Shown here one piece after another: positions 26,699 to 33,053 of a stretch of 43,007 nt of DNA (position 1 is its first letter; each line of letters opens with the position of its first letter). The notes under the pieces were generated by a model that worked only from the letters and a program-made list of their open reading frames with translations, was not told where the DNA came from and ran no database searches. This stretch comes from an uncultured Chloroflexota bacterium (GTDB taxonomy: Bacteria; Chloroflexota; Anaerolineae; Aggregatilineales; Phototrophicaceae): positions 1 to 43,007 of the forward strand of contig CAIPFY010000388.1 in the NCBI GenBank assembly GCA_903864435.1. Reading direction: 5' to 3'. The position numbers and the translations under genes are program-made.

Positions 26699-27538
26699 TT
26701 AGAAGGGCAAATCGCTCAGATCAGGGCGCAACGGGTGAGCGCCTGTTTCCAAAAGCAGGCGATTGCCCCCGGCGTCAATGTCCAGCGCGTAGACCGGTCT
26801 GCCCTGTGCGCGGGCGAAACGTGCCGCATACATCGCGCCGCCATCCGCTTCTGTCTGGATGACGATCAGTGCTTCGCTCAGGCCAGAGATCAGCCGGTTG
26901 CGTGCCACCAATTGCCCCGCGCTGGCCGGCGCTTCGGGGTTCGTTTCGCTCAGGAGCGCCCCTTGCCGCAGTACCACATCAGCGAGGCGGGTGTGTTCGG
27001 GCGGGAAAATGTTGAGTACCCCGCCACCCAGCACCGCCAGCGTCCGCCCTGCGGGCAGCGCCAATGCACCCATGTGCGCGGCAGCATCCACGCCCAGTGC
27101 CAGCCCGCTGACGATGCACCAACCTTTTTCGACTAGCGTGGAGGCCAGATTTTGCGCGTAACGGCGGTTGCTTTCGGTGGGATGGCGTGTTCCCACGATG
27201 GCGATAGGGCGGTTGATGGGCTGCTCGCCGCGCACAAACAGCGTGGGCGGCGCATCATCCAGCGGGCGCAGCGGTTCAGGATAGGCGTCGTCCTGCCATG
27301 TGAGGACGCACACCCCACGCGCTTGCCAGCGGCGCAGGTTCGCTTCCACCTGCTGCACATCCACCGCACGAATTTGCTGGCTGATTTTGGGGCCGATGCC
27401 CGTGATGGCGCGCAGGCTGGACTCGTCGGCGGTCAGCACGTGTTCAGGCGTGCCAAATCGCGCCAGCAACGCCCTAAACGTTTTGGCTCCGAGATGACCC
27501 ACCAGCGACAGCCCGACCCATGCTGGATGAATGGTCAT
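26699..27538 (-). CDS. dprA: DNA-processing protein DprA, short form
   Basis: This 279-residue protein has an N-terminal helix-hairpin-helix part ('ITGIGPKISQQI', about residues 45-57) and the Rossmann-like DprA core with 'VGTRHPTESN', 'SGLALGVDAAAHMGAL', 'AVLGGGV...PPEH' and 'LSETNPEAPA'. DprA binds single-stranded DNA, protects incoming DNA during transformation and loads RecA. The C-terminal winged-helix found in many homologues (total 360 residues or more) is missing; the protein ends just after the Rossmann core. It overlaps the HTH regulator gene by 4 bases and precedes prfA, so the three form a leftward unit. Confidence 0.93.
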   Translation of the reverse strand: MTIHPAWVGLSLVGHLGAKTFRALLARFGTPEHVLTADESSLRAITGIGPKISQQIRAVDVQQVEANLRRWQARGVCVLTWQDDAYPEPLRPLDDAPPTLFVRGEQPINRPIAIVGTRHPTESNRRYAQNLASTLVEKGWCIVSGLALGVDAAAHMGALALPAGRTLAVLGGGVLNIFPPEHTRLADVVLRQGALLSETNPEAPASAGQLVARNRLISGLSEALIVIQTEADGGAMYAARFARAQGRPVYALDIDAGGNRLLLETGAHPLRPDLSDLPF

Positions 27539-28152
27539 TCTTCTTGGTAGTACTCAACGATACTCAGCAGGATGCTGTTGGTGAAGGTGTTCACCTGCCG
27601 GAGCAGGGTTCCCCAGTCCGCGCTGTTGGTGCGGGGTAGCGTGATTTCTGACCATGTGAGGATAGAGTTGATGATGAAATCACTGAAATAAAAAAAGCCG
27701 CGTATCGCATCAGGCAGTTTCAGACCTTCACGGTTGAGGAGCGCCGCGTAATTTTTGCCGGTGTTGATGGCGCGTCCGAGTAAATCGTCCGGCGCGCCGG
27801 AAGCGAGATACCCACGCAGCCCTTCCAGCGTGCGCAGCCCTTCCTGTCGGAGTTGTACTCTGGATTCTTCGGTGATACTTTCATACCATTGAAGTTGTGC
27901 CATTGCGCCGCCGCCCACCTGCATCCTCGTTTGTCCAAGCGCATTCTGAATAATGACTTGAATTTCGAGGGGTTGCAGTTCTCCTTGCGATTCAGCATAT
28001 TGCAGCAAATCCGCCTTGCGAAAGCGCCGGTGTCCGCCGGGGGTGCGGCGCGTAGCCAGATCACCTTTATCTGCCCAGTTGCGAACAGTGGCAGGGTGAA
28101 CACCGAGAATCTCTGCTGCCTGACGAAGGCTAATCCATTCCGATTCACTCAT
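27535..28152 (-). CDS. HTH (MerR/excisionase-type) protein with helical C-terminal domain
   Basis: The first 60 of 205 residues are a MerR/BldC-type winged HTH: 'SLRQAAEILGVHPATVRNWADKG' followed by the wing 'TPGGHRRF', a DNA-binding signature. Residues 75-205 form an all-helical domain with 'SGAPDDLLGRAINTGKNYAALL' and 'EGLKLPDAIRGFFYFSDFI', which resembles the N-terminal helical (globin-like) domain of RsbR-type proteins, so it may sense a ligand or partner; this resemblance is my own reading. It heads the unit with dprA and prfA, overlapping dprA by 4 bases, and may regulate it. A TATACT sits at 28191-28196, inside the tail of the htrA terminator. Confidence 0.85.
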   Translation of the reverse strand: MSESEWISLRQAAEILGVHPATVRNWADKGDLATRRTPGGHRRFRKADLLQYAESQGELQPLEIQVIIQNALGQTRMQVGGGAMAQLQWYESITEESRVQLRQEGLRTLEGLRGYLASGAPDDLLGRAINTGKNYAALLNREGLKLPDAIRGFFYFSDFIINSILTWSEITLPRTNSADWGTLLRQVNTFTNSILLSIVEYYQEE

Positions 28153-28190
28153 ATATGTTTTTCACTCATGATGCTTGGGTTGCTAGACTT

Positions 28191-28228
28191 AGTATAACAA
28201 AAATCCCGACGTTATGTTCCGTCGGGAT
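28191..28228 (-). terminator. htrA terminator overlapping the downstream promoter -10
   Basis: On the minus strand an 8-base-pair perfect stem (ATCCCGAC 28203-28210 with GTCGGGAT 28221-28228) is followed by TTTTTGT and then TATACT (28191-28196). The first part is a classic intrinsic terminator for the HtrA gene; the TATACT is the likely -10 box of the HTH-dprA-prfA unit. The two signals therefore abut. Confidence 0.75.
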
Positions 28229-28262
28229 GAAGTTTGTGACAAAACGGCAATCTGTTCGCGGT

Positions 28263-29393
28263 TTAGCGGGAAGGCCGTTCGCCGAGTACCAGCGGGATCA
28301 TGATGGTTTGCCCGTCACGGTATACGGTTAAGGTAACGGTTTGTCCGGGTTTTGTGAAATTCGCCAGATACGATACCAGCGAACTCATGCCATTCAGGGG
28401 TACGCCGTCAATGGCGGTGATGACATCCACCGAACGGTTCGTCGCCCCGTGAATGCCTGCTTGGTCGGCGGGGCCGTTGGGAACAATGTCGCTGATGACC
28501 ACGCCGCGCAGGTTGTTCGGCAGGCGGTAGGCTTCGATCATATCCATTGTCATGCCGCGTTCATCCGAAACCGAGCTAATACCTAGATAGCTGTAGTTGA
28601 CCACACCGGAAGCGATCAGTTCAGCGGACACGCGCTTCACCAGATTACTAGGGATGGCGAAACCGATGCCTGAATTGGAACGGCTTTCGCTCAGAATTTG
28701 CGAGTTCACGCCGATGACTTCCCCCTGCAAGTTCAGCAGTGGGCCGCCGCTGTTGCCGGGGTTGATGGCCGCATCGGTCTGGATGACTGCGCCCACGCTG
28801 AAGTTCGTCAGGCCGGTAATGGTGCGGTCAAGGGCGCTGATGATGCCGCTGGTCAGCGTCCAGCGTTGACCGAACGGGCTGCCGATGGCGAGCGTGGTTT
28901 CGCCGATGAACAGCGCGTCCGAGTCGCCCAGTTGCACCGGATTCAGGCGTTCGGCGGGCATGTCCACCTTCAACACGGCTAGATCAGAGTCTGGATCGAG
29001 GCCAACGATTTGTCCGCGCACAATGGTGCCGTCGAGGAAATTCACCTGAATGCCGTTCGAGTCGGCTCCGTCTACCACATGATTATTGGTCACGACATGA
29101 CCTTGCTGGTCAATGACAAAGCCTGTGCCGCTGGCGGAGAAGCTATTCCCCTGCGAGGTTCCGATGACGCTGATGGACACCACCGACGGGCTGACGCGGT
29201 TGTAGATACTGGCGAAGAACCGTTCGTTCTCGGTGATGGGGTCGGGGATGTGTAGCTGGGCATCCGGTTGGGCGACGAACAGCGCGGAACCGGCTGTTGT
29301 ACGCAGCGCGGTGGTGCCGAGGATGAATCCAAAGGCGATGAGGAGGATAGCCGTCATCAAGAGCGCGAGACGCTTCCGATTATAATTGGACAT
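28263..29393 (-). CDS. htrA: HtrA/DegP-type serine protease with PDZ domain
   Basis: This protein of about 376 residues starts with a short basic tip and one membrane helix (about residues 7-30), so the rest faces outside. The trypsin-like domain has a complete triad: His in 'TNNHVVDG', Asp in 'DSDLAVLKV', Ser in 'NPGNSGGPL'. A single PDZ domain follows (about 280-370, 'RGVVISDIVPNGPADQAGI'). HtrA proteins degrade or refold damaged envelope proteins, often as trimers. ATG 29393 is preferred; a longer open frame to 29675 passes through the preceding terminator and has no plausible protein character. The hairpin at 28203-28228 ends its transcript. Confidence 0.93.
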   Translation of the reverse strand: MSNYNRKRLALLMTAILLIAFGFILGTTALRTTAGSALFVAQPDAQLHIPDPITENERFFASIYNRVSPSVVSISVIGTSQGNSFSASGTGFVIDQQGHVVTNNHVVDGADSNGIQVNFLDGTIVRGQIVGLDPDSDLAVLKVDMPAERLNPVQLGDSDALFIGETTLAIGSPFGQRWTLTSGIISALDRTITGLTNFSVGAVIQTDAAINPGNSGGPLLNLQGEVIGVNSQILSESRSNSGIGFAIPSNLVKRVSAELIASGVVNYSYLGISSVSDERGMTMDMIEAYRLPNNLRGVVISDIVPNGPADQAGIHGATNRSVDVITAIDGVPLNGMSSLVSYLANFTKPGQTVTLTVYRDGQTIMIPLVLGERPSR

Positions 29394-29510
29394 AGCGTTA
29401 GTTTCCTCTAGTGTTGACCGCATCTTCGGCGGTTGTTCGTTGACATTTTTCAGGTTAATACCAATCCATGAGAACGGCGTGAGTCTGTTCTTAACTTTGC
29501 GCCGGAAGCT

Positions 29511-29547
29511 GAAAACACAACGGGAGGCAGATGGCCTCCCGTTGTGT
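29511..29547 (-). terminator. Intrinsic terminator after the TPR/SH3 gene
   Basis: A perfect 14-base-pair stem (29515-29528 with 29534-29547, 5-base loop) is followed on the minus strand by TTTTC. It lies 22 bases beyond the stop codon of the large TPR protein. Confidence 0.8.
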
Positions 29548-29569
29548 AGTGGATGAGTCGTGCGGCTAT

Positions 29570-31957
29570 TTAGCCATCCAGCGCGGGACAGTTGTCCAGC
29601 GGGGTGACGGTATCGTTGCGTACCCAGCCGGCGATGCTGCTGCCGCCTTCGATCTGCGCGTTGATGAAGTACCACACGCGGCCATCTACCACGCTGCGAT
29701 CCTGCCGCAGCACATCGGCGGCGGCGCGGACGGGCAAGAACCCGATGATGGCTGATTCCTGTCGAGTGGAGGCTTGCGACCGCACGCGAATCGCGTCTGT
29801 CCCGAAGTTAATCACGCGGCACAGCACCGGCGGCGTGGGCGTGATGGTTGGTGTGTCCGTCACCGTCGGGGTGAGCGAGGGGGTGAAGGTGGGCGTGATC
29901 GTGGGCGTGTGCGTTGGCGTCGGCGTTTCGGTGGGGGTGAGCGATGGGGTCACGGTAAACGAAGGCGTGACCGTTGGCGATGGGGTAAATGTCCATGTGG
30001 ACGTGAGCGACGCGGTGGGCGTATTGCTAGGCGTAGCCGTATTGCTGGGCGTGGCGGTAATGGTGGCGGTGGGGGTGCTACTGGAGGTGGCGGTGGGCGG
30101 CGGGAACAACACCGGCGACCACAACGGCTGTGACAGCACCAGACTGACCAAGCCGACCAGTACGATTCCGGTCAGCGTGACACCCAACCTCAGCGTGTGG
30201 CGGCGGCGCAGACTGCGAATGGCGTTTTCTAGGCGGATGAGTTCGGTGCGGCGACCCAGAATGCGGAACGGTTCTTCGCGCAGCGTCTCCAGCCATGATT
30301 CGGCTTCGCTCGCGTTGCCTTCTTCCACCGCAAATTCAGCCCGTTCCAGATAGCGTGCCATCAAATCGGTCACGACATTGCGGTAGCGTTCATCCTGTGC
30401 GTAGTCCTTCAGACCTGCCAGCATGGAACGCGCTTGCGAGAGTTCGTTGTCGAAGTTCTGCGCCACCAGCGCCGCCGAACGTTCGATGACCTGCCGCGCC
30501 CGCTGCATGTCGGTGGCGGCAGTGCGCGTGGAAAGCAGCGTTTCGGACAGCGATGTGTCGCCCGGATCGAGCTTCATGCCCAGTTCCAGCAGGTTCAGGG
30601 ATTCGTTGGTCAGCATCAACCGTTCTTCAAGGCGGTTGGCGTTGCTGGCACGATTGAGCGCCGACTGCGCCTGATCGTTCAACTGGGTTTTTATCCCCGT
30701 CAGGCGGGCGTTGGCGGTCTGGGCAAGCTGGCTCAGGCGCTGGCTGTCGGGCAGCAGTTGGCGCACGCGCATGAGCATATTGTTCACGTTCTGGAGTTCG
30801 GCTACCTGTTCGGTCAGCGGCCCACTGAGCATACTCAGCTTGACCGAGATTTGATCGGCGTCTTGCTGCACCCGGCGCACCGACTCGATCCGTTCTTCAG
30901 CTTGTGGGTCGTTGGGGACGACGCGCAGCGCCCCTTCATACTTGCGTAGGGCTTCGCTCCAATTGTCAATCTTAATCAGCCGGTCGCCTTCCAGCAGCAT
31001 TTCGCGGGCGAGGGCGAGGTCTTGAATTTCCAGCAGGGCTTGTTCAGCATCTTTCCAGCTCAGGATGCCGCTACGTTCTGCCAGATCACGCGCTTCGCGG
31101 TACAGCCGTTCAGCTTCGTCGTAGTTGCCCGCCCGCACCAGCGAGTTCGCACGGTTGTAGGCCACACGCGCATCAAACGGAATGCGGTGATCCGGCACGA
31201 CGCCGCGAATCAGGTTATCTTCGGCCTTCTGGCGATAATCGAGCGCCATCGCGCTGCCGGGTTGCTGGGACAGGATGCGGTTGGCGAGGTCAATGGATTG
31301 CTGATACTCGCCAGCATAATAGGCGGCTGTCAGTTCGGACTGAAGGGCTTCCACATCCGGTTGGGAACTACCGTAGGTTGCGCCACGTCCGGGCATACGG
31401 CGCGAAGGCGGTTCCTGATAGATTTCTTCTTCGGGCGGCGGGTATCCGGCAGAGGTGGGGAAGGCCGGCGGCGGCGGCGCAACGGGCGGTGGCGCGGGGG
31501 TGCTGCGGGAGGGCGCGGAGCGGGTGGGCGCAGCCGGGGGGCGGACGCCGTAACGCGCATACAGGTCATTCACCCGTTGCGCGGCCTGCTCACTTTTGCT
31601 GGCAGCTTCGCACAATAGAGCGATAATATCCGCATCCTGCGGTTGCAGCGCCAAGCCTTCCGCCAGAATATCAATCGCTTCGTCAATATCGTCGTTGTCG
31701 CCGGCAATCTCGATTCGGATGCGAGCGCGGCGCACCAACCCGCGCACGGCGGCGGCATTCGGAGATGTGGGGCTGCTCAACCTTGCCAGTTCGCCAAAAA
31801 ATGCTTGTGCGGTGGCCTCAAAAGGTGTATTTTTTGCATCCGCCAGCAGGGTACGTGCTGCACGTTCCAATTCGGCAATTGAACCGCTATCCGGTTCTTC
31901 GGGCAGCATTTGAAGCTGACGGCGCAGATCATCCAACCGCTGTTGCAGATTCGCCAT
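29570..31957 (-). CDS. TPR protein with membrane helix, Thr/Pro stalk and SH3-like tip
   Basis: The 795 residues show a clear order. Residues 1-145 are helical. Residues 146-190 are a Pro/Ala/Ser linker. Residues 200-580 are helical repeats of TPR type ('AAYYAGEYQQSIDLANRIL', 'RANSLVRAGNYDEAERLYREA', 'GDRLIKIDNWSEALRKYEGAL') passing into a long coiled coil. One membrane helix lies near 592-614. Residues 617-715 are an extracellular stalk of Thr-Pro repeats, and 716-795 an SH3-like domain ('AIRVRSQASTRQESAIIGFL'). The bulk is cytoplasmic and the tip outside. It may link cytoplasmic assemblies to the cell wall or a surface glycan; no enzyme motif is visible. A 14-bp hairpin terminator follows. 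Confidence 0.8.
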   Translation of the reverse strand: MANLQQRLDDLRRQLQMLPEEPDSGSIAELERAARTLLADAKNTPFEATAQAFFGELARLSSPTSPNAAAVRGLVRRARIRIEIAGDNDDIDEAIDILAEGLALQPQDADIIALLCEAASKSEQAAQRVNDLYARYGVRPPAAPTRSAPSRSTPAPPPVAPPPPAFPTSAGYPPPEEEIYQEPPSRRMPGRGATYGSSQPDVEALQSELTAAYYAGEYQQSIDLANRILSQQPGSAMALDYRQKAEDNLIRGVVPDHRIPFDARVAYNRANSLVRAGNYDEAERLYREARDLAERSGILSWKDAEQALLEIQDLALAREMLLEGDRLIKIDNWSEALRKYEGALRVVPNDPQAEERIESVRRVQQDADQISVKLSMLSGPLTEQVAELQNVNNMLMRVRQLLPDSQRLSQLAQTANARLTGIKTQLNDQAQSALNRASNANRLEERLMLTNESLNLLELGMKLDPGDTSLSETLLSTRTAATDMQRARQVIERSAALVAQNFDNELSQARSMLAGLKDYAQDERYRNVVTDLMARYLERAEFAVEEGNASEAESWLETLREEPFRILGRRTELIRLENAIRSLRRRHTLRLGVTLTGIVLVGLVSLVLSQPLWSPVLFPPPTATSSSTPTATITATPSNTATPSNTPTASLTSTWTFTPSPTVTPSFTVTPSLTPTETPTPTHTPTITPTFTPSLTPTVTDTPTITPTPPVLCRVINFGTDAIRVRSQASTRQESAIIGFLPVRAAADVLRQDRSVVDGRVWYFINAQIEGGSSIAGWVRNDTVTPLDNCPALDG
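29815..30109 (-). repeat. Thr-Pro coding repeat tract
   Basis: This stretch codes for roughly 25 imperfect Thr-Pro or Thr-x units, seen as repeated GTGGGCGT-like words on the plus strand. It is a coding low-complexity tract and not a CRISPR array; it could vary in length between strains. Confidence 0.75.
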
Positions 31958-32029
31958 GCGCTTTTTTCCCTTCTCTGTGTGCTGAAATTACCGTATTCCG
32001 CAGGGATGGGCAAGGGTGATGTTGCGTTG

Positions 32030-32057
32030 TTGCGCAGGGTTTCGCCTGTGATAGAAT
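32030..32057 (+). promoter_or_regulatory. Possible promoter of the small barrel-like protein
   Basis: TTGCGC (32030-32035), a 16-base spacer and TAGAAT (32052-32057). The -10 overlaps the first ATG of the longest open frame, which argues for the downstream GTG start at 32086. Confidence 0.45.
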
Positions 32058-32085
32058 GGAATTAGTCAAAAAAGGTCATTCACAC

Positions 32086-32406
32086 GTGTCGGTTCGAATC
32101 AATCCTCAGTATCGCTTGATCCTTTCATACAGCATTAAAGCCGATCAGTACGAGGCATATTACCAGTTCGTCATGAATGAGTTTGTCCCCGGCCTGCATA
32201 ATCTGGGGATATACATGACGGCGGTATGGCACACGGCTTACGGGCAGTATCCTCAACGTCAGGTTGACTTTGTGACTGAACGTTTGGAAACGCTGCATGA
32301 CGTATTTGAGAGTGAACGTTGGCAAGAGTTGGAGTCGCGCTTGAAGGGCTATACTCGCAATTATGCGCGTAAAGTCGTCCGGTACGTGGATCATTTCCAG
32401 TTTTGA
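32086..32406 (+). CDS. Small protein resembling dimeric alpha/beta-barrel (NIPSNAP-like) fold
   Basis: This 106-residue protein has the pattern strand ('YRLILSYSIK'), helix ('YEAYYQFVMNEFVPGLHNLG'), strand ('YMTAVWHTAYG'), strand ('RQVDFVTE'), helices and a final basic Tyr-rich stretch. This beta-alpha-beta-beta-alpha order resembles NIPSNAP or other dimeric alpha/beta-barrel proteins, which often have no known function. The GTG start at 32086 has AAAGG 10 bases upstream; the ATG at 32056 overlaps the likely -10 box and is less likely. It is divergent from the TPR gene and stands alone. The function is not known. Confidence 0.65.
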   Translation: MSVRINPQYRLILSYSIKADQYEAYYQFVMNEFVPGLHNLGIYMTAVWHTAYGQYPQRQVDFVTERLETLHDVFESERWQELESRLKGYTRNYARKVVRYVDHFQF

Positions 32407-32478
32407 TCGGTTGTTTTGGCATCAGCAAGTCGTCGTAAATCGCCTGTGCGTGCTTCAGTAGCGACTGGCGAGATGATG

Positions 32479-32498
32479 TATACTTAGATTAAGGTATA
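32479..32498. other. Imperfect dyad TATACTTA-GAT-TAAGGTATA
   Basis: Two arms (32479-32486 and 32490-32498) form an inverted repeat with a single-base bulge. It contains -10-like TATACT, sits about 120 bases upstream of the receiver gene and could be an operator or a pair of facing -10 boxes. A run of nine G lies further on at 32557-32565. Confidence 0.3.
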
Positions 32499-32608
32499 GT
32501 AGACGACTTGATGTATGTTTTTCGCTCGTCCTGTTTTGATGCGCTTGCAACGCATTGGGGGGGGGCGAGAGCCGTCTCGTGTGGTATGGCGCGTTTGGGG
32601 ATTTGAGT

Positions 32609-32980
32609 ATGTCACATTGTGCGCTGATCGTGGATGACGATGAGCATACCCTGTATTTCATCGAACAGGTGCTGCGTCCACTTCAGTTGGAAATTTTGAA
32701 AGCCGCCAATGGCGAGCAGGCCCTTGCGTATTTGCAGCAGTCTACGCCTGCTATTCTGTTTCTTGATCTGCTGCTCCCGCGTATCAGCGGGCTTGATGTG
32801 TTGAACTACGTCAGCAGCGCCCCGCATTTGAAAATGATGTATGTGGTGGTGGTGAGTGCCCATGACCCGTACCATTTTAACGTTCCCATGCCCCGCGCCG
32901 ATGTTTATTTGGTAAAACCGGTGCGCCCGAAAGAAATTCTCACCGCCGCTGAATTTGCCATTTCTCAACAACCTGTCTGA
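32609..32980 (+). CDS. Stand-alone response regulator receiver domain
   Basis: The 123 residues are a single CheY-like receiver with all key residues: acidic pair in 'VDDDEHT', phosphoacceptor Asp53 in 'LFLDLLLP', Ser83 in 'VVSAHD' and Lys103 in 'LVKPV'. There is no output domain, so it works by protein-protein contact or as a phosphate shuttle, perhaps for a histidine kinase elsewhere. The ATG at 32609 begins the domain; the longer frame upstream runs through a G tract and a small hairpin and is not likely to be translated. It precedes the PP2C-like gene by about 70 bases on the same strand. Confidence 0.92.
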   Translation: MSHCALIVDDDEHTLYFIEQVLRPLQLEILKAANGEQALAYLQQSTPAILFLDLLLPRISGLDVLNYVSSAPHLKMMYVVVVSAHDPYHFNVPMPRADVYLVKPVRPKEILTAAEFAISQQPV

Positions 32981-33053
32981 TCTTCTTCACATAGCCCCTA
33001 TTCTTCAAATCATGTAGAATCCTTTACTGACTCATGTGGGAGCAGTGAAGGTT

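Noticed and set aside
28191-28228. Hairpin before the HTH gene considered as an operator
   Set aside because: The T-run after the stem and its place behind the htrA stop codon fit an intrinsic terminator better.
29394-29675. N-terminal extension of HtrA by 94 residues
   Set aside because: It passes through the terminator hairpin of the preceding gene and lacks protein-like character; the membrane helix starts just after ATG 29393.
29815-30109. Repeat tract considered as a CRISPR or minisatellite
   Set aside because: The units are short, imperfect and in frame with a Thr-Pro stalk, without repeat-spacer periodicity.
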